NCBI GenBank assembly: GCA_016792865.1
Contig: JAEUMJ010000062.1
Span: 1-56,025 of the forward strand
Length of the DNA: 56,025 nucleotides
Reading direction: 5' to 3'
Source of the DNA: Hyphomicrobiales bacterium
Lineage (GTDB): Bacteria; Pseudomonadota; Alphaproteobacteria; Rhizobiales; Aestuariivirgaceae
Shown here: positions 25,982 to 36,383 of the stretch, piece by piece
Position numbering within the stretch: position 1 is the first letter of the stretch
How the letters are laid out: each line of letters starts with the position of its first letter
Notes under the pieces: model-generated
The model's input: the letters and a program-made list of their open reading frames with translations, nothing else
Told to the model about the DNA's origin: nothing
The model's database searches: none
Made by a program: the position numbers and the translations under genes

Positions 25982-27232
25982 TCAAGGTTTGCGCTGCTTC
26001 AACAGCCAATTGAGCAGGAGCGAGAGAATGATGCCGGCGGCAATGCCCTCGATCAGGTCGCGGAAGATGGTAATGAGGAAGGTGACCAGCAGCACCGCAA
26101 GGGGCGCCCAGTGCCCCAGCTTCATGATCTCCTTCCTTTCCACCATGTTCCAGGCCACGAGGGCGAGGATGCCGGCAAGGGCCGCCAGTGGAATGAGGCT
26201 CATCAGCGGTGCAGCCACCAGCATGAACACCAGGACATAAAGCGCATGCATCATGCCTGACACGGGACCATGGGCACCCGCTTTCACATTGGTTGCCGTG
26301 CGGGCGATGGTGCCCGTGACGGTGATGCCGCCGAAGAGGGGCGTGATCACGTTGGCGGCGCCCTGTGCCACAAGTTCGGCGTTGGACCGGTGCATGCGCC
26401 CGGTCATGCTGTCGGCGACCACGGCCGACAGGAGGCTTTCAATGCTGCCCAGCACCGCCAGCGACAGGGCGCTGGGCAGGAGGGCGATCACCTTGTCGAG
26501 GCTGACGGCGGGAAAGGACGGCAACGGCAGGGTGGAGGGGATGGCGCCGAAACGCGAGCCGATGGTTTCGACCGGAAGCTGAAAGGCCCAGGCCACGACG
26601 GAGGCCAGCACCACCGCAATGAGCAGTGACGGCCAGAGCGGACGCCAGCTCCGGATGAGGGAGATGACTGCGATCGTCGCTGCCGCGAGCAGTGCGGCAG
26701 GCCAGTTGATCGTGGTGCGCGCAGCCCAGAGAGTTTCAAGCTTGTGCAGCAGTTCGCCCGGCTCCGGCCCCGACAGGGTGAGGCCCAGAAGGTCGTGGAT
26801 CTGGCTGGCGAAGATGATGACGGCGATGCCGGCGGTGAAACCCACGGTGACGGCATGGGGCACATGCCGCACCAGTGAACCCAGGCGCAGCAGCCCGCCG
26901 ATGATCATGATCAGTCCCGCCATCATGGTGGCGATCATCAGGCCGTCCATGCCGTGGGTATCGATGATCGAGGAGACGAGGACGATGAATGCACCTGCCG
27001 GGCCGCCGATCTGGAAGCGGCTGCCGCCCAGGGCCGAGATCAGGAACCCGCCCACAATGGCGGTGAACAATCCGGCGGCGGGAGGGGCATGCGAGGCAAT
27101 GGCGATGGCCATGGACAGGGGCAGGGCCACGATGGCGACCGTGAGCCCGGCGAGTGCGTCCTTGCGGAAAAAGGCAAGCGAATAGCCCTCGCGCAACTGC
27201 GTGACGAGCTTTGGCGTGAAGGGAAACTGCAT
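25982..27232 (-). CDS. SulP family anion transporter without STAS domain
   Basis: The 416-residue membrane protein has the SulP core: DALAGLTVAIVALPLSMA near the N terminus, the substrate-site segment IGGPAGAFIVLV, and the late motif IESLLSAVVADSMTGRMHRSNAELVAQGAAN. About 10-12 membrane helices are visible. It ends after LLLNWLLKQRKP, so the cytosolic STAS domain of typical 550-residue members is missing. The nearby cysD-cysNC genes on the same strand make sulfate the first guess, but bicarbonate or other anions are possible. Its leader of about 300 bases contains a strong hairpin. Confidence 0.85.
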   Translation of the reverse strand: MQFPFTPKLVTQLREGYSLAFFRKDALAGLTVAIVALPLSMAIAIASHAPPAAGLFTAIVGGFLISALGGSRFQIGGPAGAFIVLVSSIIDTHGMDGLMIATMMAGLIMIIGGLLRLGSLVRHVPHAVTVGFTAGIAVIIFASQIHDLLGLTLSGPEPGELLHKLETLWAARTTINWPAALLAAATIAVISLIRSWRPLWPSLLIAVVLASVVAWAFQLPVETIGSRFGAIPSTLPLPSFPAVSLDKVIALLPSALSLAVLGSIESLLSAVVADSMTGRMHRSNAELVAQGAANVITPLFGGITVTGTIARTATNVKAGAHGPVSGMMHALYVLVFMLVAAPLMSLIPLAALAGILALVAWNMVERKEIMKLGHWAPLAVLLVTFLITIFRDLIEGIAAGIILSLLLNWLLKQRKP

Positions 27233-27544
27233 GGGTCCGGCGATGCTGTTCGAGGAGGTGAGTCGCCCTGTGATACCACGCCGGGCAGGTTATTCCGAAA
27301 TGACGGTACGAATACGGGAGCGGCACTTTCGCACCGCTCCCGCCCAAGACCACTCATGCAGAGACCATGCTCATCGCGAGGTCATCGAACCGGGGGCGAT
27401 GCCGATGATCTGCCAGCACGAACTCACGTCATGCCCGGTCCCAGCCCGGCATTCGCAAATCCACGCCCCCGTGGAAGTTCGTCACCTTATAGCGAAAGCG
27501 ACAGAAATTTCAATTTGACCGGGAAAATATCACAGACAATCGCC
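27233..27544. other. 312-base intergenic region with a strong hairpin
   Basis: No coding sequence is apparent between hisG and the SulP gene. CGGGAGCGG (27315-27323) pairs perfectly with CCGCTCCCG (27334-27342) around a 10-base loop, and no T-tract follows on either strand, so it is more a leader or operator structure than a terminator. The part near hisG (27490-27535) is AT-rich and could hold the SulP promoter, but I see no convincing -35/-10 pair. Confidence 0.45.
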
Positions 27545-28240
27545 TCAAAGGGCTTTGGACAAGGCGCGAATTAACACCTGGACGCGAGCTTCCGACAGGA
27601 CTTCCCGCCGTGCGGCCAGAACGGCGCAGGATTCGAGGATAACGCCGTCTTCCAGGATGCGGAGATGGTTGGCCTTCAGCGTCGACCCTGTTGTGGTGAT
27701 ATCAACGATCAATTCCGCCAATCCGGCAGCGGGTGCGCCCTCGGTCGCCCCCGAACTGTCAACAATGCGGTAGCCGGTCACGCCATGGGCCGCGAACCAG
27801 CGCCGCGTGAGGTGAACATACTTGGTGGCGACGCGGATGCGGCGGCCATGGCTGCGGTAGAACTGCTCGGCCACCTCTTCAAGGTCGGCCATGGCGGCAA
27901 CATCGAGCCAGCATTCCGGAACTGCGACCACGACATTGGCCGGGCCGAAGCCCAGGCGCAGTGCCACATCGGCACAATCGTCCGTGGGCGGAATATTCTC
28001 GCGCAGCAGGTCCTCGCCGGTCACGCCCAGCGCAATCTTGCCTTCGCGCAACTGCCCCGCAATCTCGGAGGCTGAAAGGAAGGCAACCTCGATGCCGTCG
28101 AGGCCGGAAAGGCGGCCACGATAACCACGATCATTGCCGACCCGTTCGAGGCCGTGCCCGGCCTTGGCGAAAAGTGCCGCGGTGGCCTCCATCAGCCGGC
28201 CCTTGGAGGGAATGCCGAGGGTGAGTGTTGTCGCCGTCAT
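27545..28240 (-). CDS. hisG: ATP phosphoribosyltransferase, short form
   Basis: The 231-residue protein is the short catalytic HisG, which lacks the C-terminal regulatory domain and works with HisZ. Recognisable parts are [14 protein letters not shown] at the N terminus, [11 protein letters not shown], and the PRPP-binding segment [21 protein letters not shown]. It makes phosphoribosyl-ATP, the first step of histidine synthesis. Its start overlaps hisZ by four bases and it is the last gene of hisS-hisZ-hisG. Confidence 0.93.
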   Translation of the reverse strand: MTATTLTLGIPSKGRLMEATAALFAKAGHGLERVGNDRGYRGRLSGLDGIEVAFLSASEIAGQLREGKIALGVTGEDLLRENIPPTDDCADVALRLGFGPANVVVAVPECWLDVAAMADLEEVAEQFYRSHGRRIRVATKYVHLTRRWFAAHGVTGYRIVDSSGATEGAPAAGLAELIVDITTTGSTLKANHLRILEDGVILESCAVLAARREVLSEARVQVLIRALSKAL

Positions 28241-29376
28241 GCCAGCACCGCCTTCACCCGTTCGGTGTGGATGGCGCAGCCAACGGCCGGCACGCGCCGG
28301 GGCGCACCGAGGTCGAGAAGAAGATCGTTGTAGCGACCTCCGCCCGCCACCACGAGCGGCGCATTGCGGGCCTCCACCTCGATCTGGAAGACAAGCCCGG
28401 TGTAGTACTCAAGTTCGCGGCCGAAATTGGCGCTGAAGTGGAAGCGGCGGGGATTGAGGCCCTGGTCTTCCAGCGCCTCGATGCGGGCCTCGAACCAGCG
28501 CCGTGCGCCGTCGAGTGCTGGAGACGACGGCAGTCGCGCGAGGTCGGCCACAACGTCGGTAACGCTTCCTTCAATGGCGAGGTAGGTCTCGATGACGCGG
28601 ACCATGTCGGCGGCGAGCGGCGCCTCCGACCGATCGGCCAGCTTTTCCGAAAGCCGGGCCGCAATTTCGGCGACGCTGCGGTCGGTGACGTGCGGCAAGC
28701 CCAGTTCCGAGATCAGCGCGCCAGCAGCCTGTTCCGGGTCCTTTCCGGCCATGGCATCGACGTGGGCGGATATGGCCGTGCGCTTCACCGCCGAGGGTCG
28801 GGTGAACCTCTCCAGAAGGGCGCGGAAGGCAGCGGGCCGCCAGAACTGGTGCTTCAGGCGGCGGCGCCAGCGGTCCGGCATGTCCATGCTGTTGATGAGG
28901 GCGTTGAAAAGGCCGAGGTCGCCCATGGTCACCTTGAGGCGTGCAAGCCCCGCAGCCTCCAGCGCGGCAATGGTGAGCTTCATCACCCTCGCCTCCGCCC
29001 CGACCGGATCGCTGTCGCCGAACCACTCGATGCCCGCCTGGTTGAATTCCTGCGGCGAGAGCAATTCGTCCGGAAAGCGGAAGGCGGTGCCGAGATAGCA
29101 ATAGCGCGCTTCCGCCGACACGTCGCCTGCATGGCTGAGGTGATAGCGGCAGGCGGGAACGGTCAGGTCCGGCCGCAAGCACAATTCGTTGCCGTCGGGA
29201 TCGCTGAACACAAACGTCCGTGCACGGATGTCTTCGCCGGACCTCTCAAGGAAGATGTCAGCCGGCTGGATGATGTCCGGGGCGATGTGATCGAAGCCCG
29301 CACGTTCGAACACCGCCATGATGGCGGCGTTCTGGCGGGCCAGCGCCTCGCGTTCTGCCGAGGAGCGCCCCGCCAT
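28237..29376 (-). CDS. hisZ: ATP phosphoribosyltransferase regulatory subunit
   Basis: The 379-residue protein is a histidyl-tRNA-synthetase paralogue: it has class II motif-like sequences ([25 protein letters not shown]) but no anticodon-binding domain. HisZ proteins form a hetero-octamer with short HisG and confer histidine feedback. The neighbouring short hisG, with which it overlaps, supports the assignment over a second HisRS. It starts two bases after hisS ends. Confidence 0.92.
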   Translation of the reverse strand: MAGRSSAEREALARQNAAIMAVFERAGFDHIAPDIIQPADIFLERSGEDIRARTFVFSDPDGNELCLRPDLTVPACRYHLSHAGDVSAEARYCYLGTAFRFPDELLSPQEFNQAGIEWFGDSDPVGAEARVMKLTIAALEAAGLARLKVTMGDLGLFNALINSMDMPDRWRRRLKHQFWRPAAFRALLERFTRPSAVKRTAISAHVDAMAGKDPEQAAGALISELGLPHVTDRSVAEIAARLSEKLADRSEAPLAADMVRVIETYLAIEGSVTDVVADLARLPSSPALDGARRWFEARIEALEDQGLNPRRFHFSANFGRELEYYTGLVFQIEVEARNAPLVVAGGGRYNDLLLDLGAPRRVPAVGCAIHTERVKAVLA

Positions 29377-29378
29377 GC

Positions 29379-30854
29379 TCAGGCCAGCGCCTTCTTCACG
29401 GCGGCCACAAGTTCTGCTTCCGGAACCGACTGCTGGGCAAGCCTCTGGCTTGCGTATTCCTCGCGTGAGGCGTTTTCGGCCAATTCGGATCCAAGGCGCA
29501 GGTCCTTGATCTGCACCTCGCCCCTGGCCTTCTCGTCGCTGCCCTGAATGATCACAAGGGGGCTGCCGCGCTTGTCGGCGTACTTCATCTGCGCCTTCAT
29601 GCCTGCCGTGCCCATGTACATTTCGGCACGGATGCCCGCCGCCCGCAGGGTCATCACCATGCGCCAGTAATCAACCTGCCGCTCCTTGTCCATCACCAGC
29701 ACGACAACGGGAGCCAGCACGTTTGCTTCCTTCGCCTGCCCCACCAGCTTGAGTGCGGAATAGAGCCGCGACACGCCGATGGAGAAGCCCGTCGCCGGAA
29801 CCTTCTGGCCGGTGAACCGCGCAACCAGATCGTCATAGCGGCCACCGCCGCCCACGGACCCGAAGCGCACGGTCCTGCCGTCCTCGTCCTTGGCCTCGAT
29901 GAGCAGTTCGCATTCGAAAACCGGGCCGGTGTAATATTCAAGGCCGCGGACAATGGAAGGATCGATGCGGATGCGATCAGGACCATAACCGGCAGCCGTG
30001 ACGAGGGCGTTGATCTGGTCCAGCTCTGCAAAACCTTCCCGGTAGAGGGCGTTGCTTTCCAGAACGCTCGTATCAACCGCATGCTGCGATCCAGTTTGGG
30101 CGTAGGGCTGATTGAGAAGAACCGCCATGACGTGCTCGATCTGCACGTCATTCAGGTCCGCGCCCTTGGTGAAGTCGCCGCTTTCATCCTTGCGACCCTT
30201 GCCGAGAAGCAGGCGCACCCCGTAGGCCCCGAATTTGTCCAGCTTGTCCATGGCGCGAAGGACCGTCAGCTTCCGGCCTGCCGATTCTTCGCCCTCAATG
30301 CCCAGCACCTGCAGAAGGCCATCAAGGATCTTCCTGTTGTTCACCTTCATCACATACTGGCCGCGGGCGATGCCAAGGGCCTCCATGGTGTCGGCGGCCA
30401 TCATGCAGACCTCGGCGTCGGCGGCGGGAGAGGCAGAGCCTACCGTGTCGGCATCGAATTGCATGAACTGGCGGAAGCGGCCCGGACCCGGCTTCTCGTT
30501 GCGGAAGACCCAGCCATTGCGATAGCTGCGGTAGGGCGTGGGCAGTTGCCCCTGGGTGTTCTCGGCCACATAGCGGGCCAGCGGGGCGGTCAGGTCATAG
30601 CGCAGGGAGAGCCATTGTCCGTCTTCGTCCTGGAAGGAGAAGACGCCCGCATTCGGGCGCTCCTGATCGGGCAGGAACTTGCCCAGCGCATCGGTGTATT
30701 CGATGAAGGGCTGCTCGACCGGTTCGAAGCCGTAGCCCTCGTACACCTGCTGGATCGTTGCCAGCATGCTGCGAAGGCCACGGATCTCATCCGGGCCGAC
30801 ATCGCGAAAACCCTTGGCCACGCGGGCCTTTGGCCGAAGTTCCTTGCTCATCAT
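29379..30854 (-). CDS. hisS: Histidyl-tRNA synthetase
   Basis: The 491-residue class II synthetase has motif 2 ([20 protein letters not shown]), the histidine-binding sequences [14 protein letters not shown] and [13 protein letters not shown], and motif 3 ([13 protein letters not shown]), followed by the anticodon-binding domain (about 395-491). Two adjacent ATGs (30854 and 30851) are possible starts. It charges tRNA-His and heads the hisS-hisZ-hisG unit, an arrangement common in Hyphomicrobiales. Confidence 0.94.
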   Translation of the reverse strand: MMSKELRPKARVAKGFRDVGPDEIRGLRSMLATIQQVYEGYGFEPVEQPFIEYTDALGKFLPDQERPNAGVFSFQDEDGQWLSLRYDLTAPLARYVAENTQGQLPTPYRSYRNGWVFRNEKPGPGRFRQFMQFDADTVGSASPAADAEVCMMAADTMEALGIARGQYVMKVNNRKILDGLLQVLGIEGEESAGRKLTVLRAMDKLDKFGAYGVRLLLGKGRKDESGDFTKGADLNDVQIEHVMAVLLNQPYAQTGSQHAVDTSVLESNALYREGFAELDQINALVTAAGYGPDRIRIDPSIVRGLEYYTGPVFECELLIEAKDEDGRTVRFGSVGGGGRYDDLVARFTGQKVPATGFSIGVSRLYSALKLVGQAKEANVLAPVVVLVMDKERQVDYWRMVMTLRAAGIRAEMYMGTAGMKAQMKYADKRGSPLVIIQGSDEKARGEVQIKDLRLGSELAENASREEYASQRLAQQSVPEAELVAAVKKALA

Positions 30855-30881
30855 TCACTCGTTGTCAGGCGCGCCGACAAT

Positions 30882-30899
30882 GCCGGGCTCTTGCCCGGC
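30882..30899 (-). terminator. Hairpin between aruH-like gene and hisS
   Basis: GCCGGGC-TCTT-GCCCGGC is a perfect 7-bp stem-loop in the 81-base gap downstream of the transaminase gene. It lacks a T-tract on the minus strand, so termination is only a possibility. Confidence 0.35.
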
Positions 30900-30935
30900 T
30901 CATAACGAAGGTGAATGGATTTGACCAGACCGGTG

Positions 30936-32108
30936 TCAGAGACGATTTGCCAGCCTGGTTATGCGCGCAGCGGCTTCGCCCATGATGGCCTCGTCAACGG
31001 TCAGCGCCACCCGGCAGTGCCCGGCGCCGCGTGCGCCGAAGCTCTCGCCCGGCATGGTCACGACGGCTTCCTCGTCCAGAAGGCGGCGGGCGAAGTCCTC
31101 GCCCGAAAGGCCGGTGCCGCGCACGTCCAGCATCAGGAACATGCCGCCTTCCGGCAGGTGGGTGGTGACACCCCTGGCCGATTTCACGCCGTTCATCAGC
31201 ACCCGGGCCCGGGCGAGATAGGCCCGCTTCATGGCATCCGTCTCGTCGAAATGGTTGTCGAGGGCAAAGGCGGTGGCATCTTCCAGGAAGGGCTGGCAGC
31301 CGAAGAGCAGCGTTTCCGAAACCGGCAGCAGGTGGTCGCAGAAATCTGCCGAACCGGCTACCCAACCGGCGCGAAAGCCGGGCAGGGCGTGGGACTTCGA
31401 GATGGATGACACCACGATGGTGCGCTCCTCCAGCTCTTTCTCGAAGAATGGGGAATGGAAGGTGTGGTTGCCGTGGATCATCGAGGCATAGACCTCGTCG
31501 GACACCATCCAGAGGTCATGACGCCTGGCGATCTCCCCGATGGCGAGGTTCTCGGCCCGGGTGAAGACCGCTCCCGTGGGGTTGGAGGGGGAGTTGAGCA
31601 GGATGGCCCTGGTCCGGGGCGTCACGGCCCTTTCGATCGCGTCCAGGTCGGGATGGAAGCCACGGTCGGGGTCCAGCGGCACGGGAACGGGAATGCCCCC
31701 CGGCGCCGTCACGACCGCTTCATAGGTTGCGTAGTAGGGATCGAGCAGCAGCACTTCATTGCCCGGCTCGATGATCGCCATGAAGGTGACGGCAAGCGCC
31801 GCCTGGGTTCCGGGCAGGAAGAGGAACTGGTCGGCGCCGATCGTGCGCCCGGTCTGCCGGGTGTAGTGGCGGGCCAGCGCCTCGCGCAGGTGAAGCTCGC
31901 CGCGCCCTGCCGAATAGCGCAGGCGACCCGCCCGCATCTGCCGGTCCGCCACATCGATGATCGCCATGGGCGGCGCAAGGTCAGGCTCACCGATCGACAG
32001 GAAGATCAGTTTCTCGCCCCTGGCAGCCCGCTGGCGGCCTGCAATGTGAATTGCCCACTTGGCGGAACCGAGATGGGCAAGGCGATCGACGGCAGAAGCA
32101 TATCTCAT
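30936..32108 (-). CDS. Class I/II aminotransferase, arginine:pyruvate transaminase-like
   Basis: The 390-residue PLP enzyme has the substrate/PLP segments LSIGEPDLAPP, LNSPSNPTGAVF, the Schiff-base Lys in SSISKSHALPGFRAGW, and the carboxylate-binding Arg in GHCRVALTVDEA. The N terminus MRYASAVDRLAHLGSAKWAIH and the late stretch GGMFLMLDVRGTGLSGEDFARRLLD are strongly reminiscent of AruH of Pseudomonas aeruginosa, which converts L-arginine and pyruvate to 2-ketoarginine and alanine. An aruI-like decarboxylase four kilobases upstream on the same strand supports this. ATG 32108 is preferred over 32147 from that comparison. Other aromatic or basic amino acid substrates are not excluded. Confidence 0.82.
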   Translation of the reverse strand: MRYASAVDRLAHLGSAKWAIHIAGRQRAARGEKLIFLSIGEPDLAPPMAIIDVADRQMRAGRLRYSAGRGELHLREALARHYTRQTGRTIGADQFLFLPGTQAALAVTFMAIIEPGNEVLLLDPYYATYEAVVTAPGGIPVPVPLDPDRGFHPDLDAIERAVTPRTRAILLNSPSNPTGAVFTRAENLAIGEIARRHDLWMVSDEVYASMIHGNHTFHSPFFEKELEERTIVVSSISKSHALPGFRAGWVAGSADFCDHLLPVSETLLFGCQPFLEDATAFALDNHFDETDAMKRAYLARARVLMNGVKSARGVTTHLPEGGMFLMLDVRGTGLSGEDFARRLLDEEAVVTMPGESFGARGAGHCRVALTVDEAIMGEAAARITRLANRL

Positions 32109-32168
32109 GATGGCTGGCGGGATACACGGAAGGCCGTCGATACTCAACTGCGCTCCGGCGGAGGGCTG

Positions 32169-35100
32169 CTATTCCGTCACCCGCTCCCGCGCCATGCGAT
32201 TGATGCTCACATAATCGATCTTCCCGGACCCCAGGATGGGCAGGCTCGCAATGCTGAAGATGTTCCGGGGAACGGCCAGTTCGGCCAGGCCGCGCTTCTT
32301 CAGCCCGGCGGCGATCTCCTTGCGGTCCGGATCCTTCAGCGTGGTGAACATCACAAGCTGCTCGCCCTTCTTCTTGTCGGGCACCGCAACGACCGCATGG
32401 GCCGCGTCGGGGTAAAGCTCCATCAGTCTTGTTTCGATGGCATTGAGCGAGACCATTTCACCCGCGATCTTGCAGAAGCGCTTGGCGCGGCCAAGGATGG
32501 TGATGAAGCGGCGCTCATCCACCGAGACGATATCACCCGTGTCGTACCAGCCATCGGGCGGCGGTTCGAGCACGCCGGGATTGTCGGCGCGCAGGTAGCC
32601 CAGCATGATGTTGGGGCCTTTCACATGCAGCCTGCCGCCGCCTTCGATGCCGGGCACCTCTTCCAGCCGGTAGTCCATGCCGTCGAGAAGCCGGCCCACG
32701 GAACCGGCGCGATAGTGCATCGGCGTGTTCACCGAAACCACGGGCGAGCACTCGGTCGCGCCATAGCCTTCGAGGATGCGAAGGCCGAAGCGGTTCATCC
32801 AGATCTCGCGGGTTTCGGGCTTCAGCCGTTCTGCCCCCGCAACGACAAGGCGCATCTTGTAGAAATCATAGGGGTGGGCATTCTTGGCATAGCCCGAAAG
32901 GAATGTATCGGTGCCGAAGATCACGGTGGCGCCGGTGTCGTAGCACATCTCCGGAATGATCTTGTAGTGCAGCGGCGAGGGATACATGAAGGTGTAGATG
33001 CCCGACAGCAGCGGCAGCATCAGCCCGCCGGTGAGGCCGAAGGCATGGAACACGGGCAGCGCATTGAACACCAGGTCTTCCGGTGTGAAGGCGATGCGGG
33101 CCGCAGCCTGGAGGCGGTTGGAATTGATGTTGCGGTGGGAGAGCACCACCCCCTTGGGCACGCCTTCCGATCCTGAGGTGAAGAGAATGACGGCGGGGCT
33201 GTTGGGATCCTGCGAGGCGCCCATGGCCTTGAGGGCTGCATTCGGAAACGCCTTGTGCAAGAGGGCGCGCAGCTTGTCGCCGGCACTCACGCTCTCGCGC
33301 AGGTCTTCGAGGAAAACGATCTTGCAGCGTTCTGCCAGCAGCTTGAGGTCGGCTTCCATCTCGCCCGCCTCGATGAACTTGCGCGAGGTGAGGATGGTGC
33401 GCACTTCCGCCGCCATGCAGGCTGCGGCCATGTTCACGGCACCGGTCGAGAAATTCAGCATGGCGGGGACGCGGCCCGAAGCCTGCACCGCGAAGATGGT
33501 CACGGCCGTGGCCGTGGCATTGGGCAGCAGCACGCCCACATTCCTCTCGCCGGGCGTCAGGGCGGCAATCTTGCGGCCGAGGATGAAGCTGCCGAGAATG
33601 ATGCGGTTGTAGGTGACGGGCGTGCGCTGGATATCCTCGAGGATCCTGCTGTTGCCGCCAAAGAGGTGGCGGGCATCGAGCAGGGACTGCCAGAGCGTCT
33701 CGTTGATGGGCGCGGTCTTGAACTGGGAGTCCGTCATCACGTCATAGAGATGCTCGGCCTGGTATTCACGCAGGGCCGCGCCTTTCAGCTCGTCGGGCGC
33801 CTTCCATTGGATGGGCGGCATGAAGGTGATGGTGATCCTGGGGAAAAGCACGGTGGGCAACTTGCCCGCAAGCCGCGAGAAGGGCGTGAGGTGTGCGCCG
33901 TCGATGCGCACCGGAACCACATGGCCCCGCGCCATTTGCGCCACGGCTGCCGGTCCCTCGTAGATCTTCATCAGACCACCTGTCACCGTGATGCGCCCTT
34001 CCGGGAAGATCACCACCCGGCGTCCCCTCCGCATCATGTCCACGAGGCCGCGCAACGCCATGGCATTGCCGGGATCGATGGGGCAGAGATCGAACAGCGC
34101 GAAGGCGGGCTTCACCCACCAGCGCTTCGCCATTTGCGTGTTGATGGCAAACCCGGCGCGCTCCGGCAGGAAGGCCGAGAGCAGCGGCCCGTCGAGGAAG
34201 GAGGTGTGATTGGCGACAATGAGCGAGCGGCGACCCTTAGCTGTCAGGTTCTCAAGCCCCTTCACCTCGACCCGATAGAGCAGGCGGAACAGGCTGCGGG
34301 CAATTCCGGCGAGGGCCTCATGCGGCAGGATGCGCACCACATAGAGTGCGGCCATCAGGTTGGCGAGGCCAAGGGTCAGGAATAGGCCGCGGGCCGAAAG
34401 ACCAGCCGAGAGCAGCGCACCGGAGAGCACCGTTGCCACGATCATGAAGATGGCATTGATGATGTTGTTCGCACCCACGATGCGGGCGCGGAGATAATAG
34501 GCCGTGCGCGACTGCATCACCGCAAAGAGAGGCACCACGTAGAGGCCTGCGAGGAAGGCGATGGCCGCAAGGTCGAACAGCACGCGCCAGGCCTGCCAGT
34601 GGGTGAGCATGGCGCCGAGGCCCATCACCCTGTCGCCGGAGGCCGTGGTGGTGGTGGCAACCGTGCCGCCGGAGATTGCTGCGGTAAGTGCGCCCTGGGC
34701 GCTTCCGGCGGCAAAGTAGAGTTCCACCATGAAGACGCTCATCAGGAAGGCGGCAACGGGAACGAAGCGGACGCTCACCTTGCCGCCGAGCAGCTTGTTG
34801 CAGAAGACCGACCCCGCCGCGATGCCGATCGAGAACAGTGCGAAGATGAGCGATGCCGCAGTCTCCGAACCTTTCAGGCTGTCGAATGTGAAGAGCGGGA
34901 TCTGGGTGACGAAGACCACGCCGAGGAACCAGAACCACGAGACGCCGAGAATGGACTGGAAGACTTCCGCCTTGCGGCGGGCCAGCTTGATGACATTCCA
35001 GGTCTCGCCGAAAATGTTCCAGTTCAGCCTGAGGTCCGGCTGGGCCGAGGGCGCGGGCGGAATCTGGAGGGCGGTGAAGAAGGAGATGACGCCGATGCCG

Positions 35101-35642
35101 ATCATGACGGCGGCAACGAGGCCGTGGCCACCCTCCATGTTGATGACGACGGAGCCGAAGATCGTGCCGAGCAGGATGGCGATGAAGGTTGCCATCTCCA
35201 CCATGCCGTTTCCGCCCAGCAGTTCATCCTTGGTGAGGTGCTGGGGCAGGATGCCGTATTTGATCGGGCCGAAGAAAGCCGCCTGACAGCCCGCCAGGAA
35301 AACGCAGAACTGCTGCAGGTGAACATGGCCGGAGAACAGCGAGTAGGCCGAGATCGCCACAATGAAGATTTCGGCAAAACGCACCCGCCGGGCCACGAAG
35401 GCCTTGTCGAACTTGTCGGCCAGTTGCCCGGCAAAGGCCGAGAACAGAAAGAACGGCAGGATGAACAGGGCTGCCGAAATGGTGTTGAGCACGCCCCCCT
35501 GTTCCTTGCCCAGCGTGGTGAGGAAGAGAATGGACAGGGCATAGCGGAAAACATTGTCGTTGAAGGCACTCATCGCCTGGGTGACGAAAAGCGGCAGGAA
35601 GCGCCTGGTCTTCAACAATGCAAACTGGCTGTGGGCCGCCAT
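32169..35642 (-). CDS. MFS transporter / acyltransferase / acyl-ACP synthetase fusion (Aas-like)
   Basis: The 1157-residue protein has three parts: an LplT-like MFS transporter (about 1-420), a PlsC acyltransferase domain (NHTSFLD, HX4D motif; FPEGRITVTGG) at about 430-640, and an AMP-forming acyl ligase (LFTSGSEGVPKGVVLSHRN; YGATECSPVVS; YDTGDIVSVDERRF). In E. coli the transporter LplT and the two-domain Aas are separate proteins that retrieve and re-acylate lysophospholipids at the inner membrane; here they are one chain, as in a number of alphaproteobacteria. The start MAAHSQFALLKTRRF at 35642 fits the transporter N terminus. It lies between two arginine-catabolic genes but has no evident tie to them. 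Confidence 0.88.
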   Translation of the reverse strand: MAAHSQFALLKTRRFLPLFVTQAMSAFNDNVFRYALSILFLTTLGKEQGGVLNTISAALFILPFFLFSAFAGQLADKFDKAFVARRVRFAEIFIVAISAYSLFSGHVHLQQFCVFLAGCQAAFFGPIKYGILPQHLTKDELLGGNGMVEMATFIAILLGTIFGSVVINMEGGHGLVAAVMIGIGVISFFTALQIPPAPSAQPDLRLNWNIFGETWNVIKLARRKAEVFQSILGVSWFWFLGVVFVTQIPLFTFDSLKGSETAASLIFALFSIGIAAGSVFCNKLLGGKVSVRFVPVAAFLMSVFMVELYFAAGSAQGALTAAISGGTVATTTTASGDRVMGLGAMLTHWQAWRVLFDLAAIAFLAGLYVVPLFAVMQSRTAYYLRARIVGANNIINAIFMIVATVLSGALLSAGLSARGLFLTLGLANLMAALYVVRILPHEALAGIARSLFRLLYRVEVKGLENLTAKGRRSLIVANHTSFLDGPLLSAFLPERAGFAINTQMAKRWWVKPAFALFDLCPIDPGNAMALRGLVDMMRRGRRVVIFPEGRITVTGGLMKIYEGPAAVAQMARGHVVPVRIDGAHLTPFSRLAGKLPTVLFPRITITFMPPIQWKAPDELKGAALREYQAEHLYDVMTDSQFKTAPINETLWQSLLDARHLFGGNSRILEDIQRTPVTYNRIILGSFILGRKIAALTPGERNVGVLLPNATATAVTIFAVQASGRVPAMLNFSTGAVNMAAACMAAEVRTILTSRKFIEAGEMEADLKLLAERCKIVFLEDLRESVSAGDKLRALLHKAFPNAALKAMGASQDPNSPAVILFTSGSEGVPKGVVLSHRNINSNRLQAAARIAFTPEDLVFNALPVFHAFGLTGGLMLPLLSGIYTFMYPSPLHYKIIPEMCYDTGATVIFGTDTFLSGYAKNAHPYDFYKMRLVVAGAERLKPETREIWMNRFGLRILEGYGATECSPVVSVNTPMHYRAGSVGRLLDGMDYRLEEVPGIEGGGRLHVKGPNIMLGYLRADNPGVLEPPPDGWYDTGDIVSVDERRFITILGRAKRFCKIAGEMVSLNAIETRLMELYPDAAHAVVAVPDKKKGEQLVMFTTLKDPDRKEIAAGLKKRGLAELAVPRNIFSIASLPILGSGKIDYVSINRMARERVTE

Positions 35643-35714
35643 CAGATCCTCCGAAATGCCTTGCGGACCGTTTCCCGGCCTTTTCTGTCCGATTCTCACG
35701 GGGAAGTGGCAGGG

Positions 35715-36383
35715 TCAAGCACTCAAAGCGGAACGGACGAGGACAAGCGTTTCATCATGACTGCCCGTGCAGCGGGTGGCGCCCGCCGCCATCAGGCTGG
35801 CCCGCCGCTCCGGCGAGGTCGAGAAGCCGATGAAGTGGACCGCATTCCTGATGCCCGCCTCCACATCATTGAGATTGTCGCCGATGTAGACGATGCGGGA
35901 GGGGGCAAGCCCTGAAGCGGCAATGGCACGGGCCAGGATCTCGTGCTTGTGGCCGCCGCCATCGGCACCGCAGGCGAGGCCCGCCACATGATGCCACAGC
36001 CCCGCCTTGCCGAGGCGCAGCCTTGCGGCTTCGCGGAAGTTGGCGGTGGCGATGCCAAGCCGGGCTTCGCCCGCCAGTGCCGAAAGCAGATCCTCCGCCC
36101 CCGCAATGACCGGGCACCGGAGGCTTCCCGACGAGAGCTTCTCCTCCAGCATCCGGTGGTAGGCCGACACGAGGCCCGGCTTCTCGCGCAGCGGTATGCG
36201 CCAGCGCTCCATGATCTCATCGACGATGTTGTCGTCGTTGCGGATCCGGTAGCTGTTCCAGTCGCGCGGCAGGCTTGCGGGATCGCCCCAGGGCGCAAAG
36301 GCAGCGAAGAACACGTCTTCTTCCGCTTCGCTCAGGTCAAGCAGGACGCCATCGACATCGAAGATGACCGCGCGGCTGGTCAC
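35715..36383 (-). CDS. HAD superfamily phosphatase
   Basis: The 222-residue protein has HAD motif I (VIFDVDGVLLD), motif II around GIATANF, the Lys in HKHEILARAI and motif IV (IVYIGDNLNDVEAG), with an alpha-helical cap at about residues 18-85. It is a phosphoglycolate-phosphatase-like hydrolase of unknown substrate. Its start overlaps the end of the aruI-like gene by four bases, so it is probably translated with it. No phosphorylated intermediate is expected in the arginine transaminase route, so its role there is unclear. Confidence 0.82.
   Translation of the reverse strand: MTSRAVIFDVDGVLLDLSEAEEDVFFAAFAPWGDPASLPRDWNSYRIRNDDNIVDEIMERWRIPLREKPGLVSAYHRMLEEKLSSGSLRCPVIAGAEDLLSALAGEARLGIATANFREAARLRLGKAGLWHHVAGLACGADGGGHKHEILARAIAASGLAPSRIVYIGDNLNDVEAGIRNAVHFIGFSTSPERRASLMAAGATRCTGSHDETLVLVRSALSA

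Noticed and set aside
28237-29376. Second histidyl-tRNA synthetase
   Set aside because: The anticodon-binding domain is missing and a short HisG overlaps it, so HisZ is the better reading.
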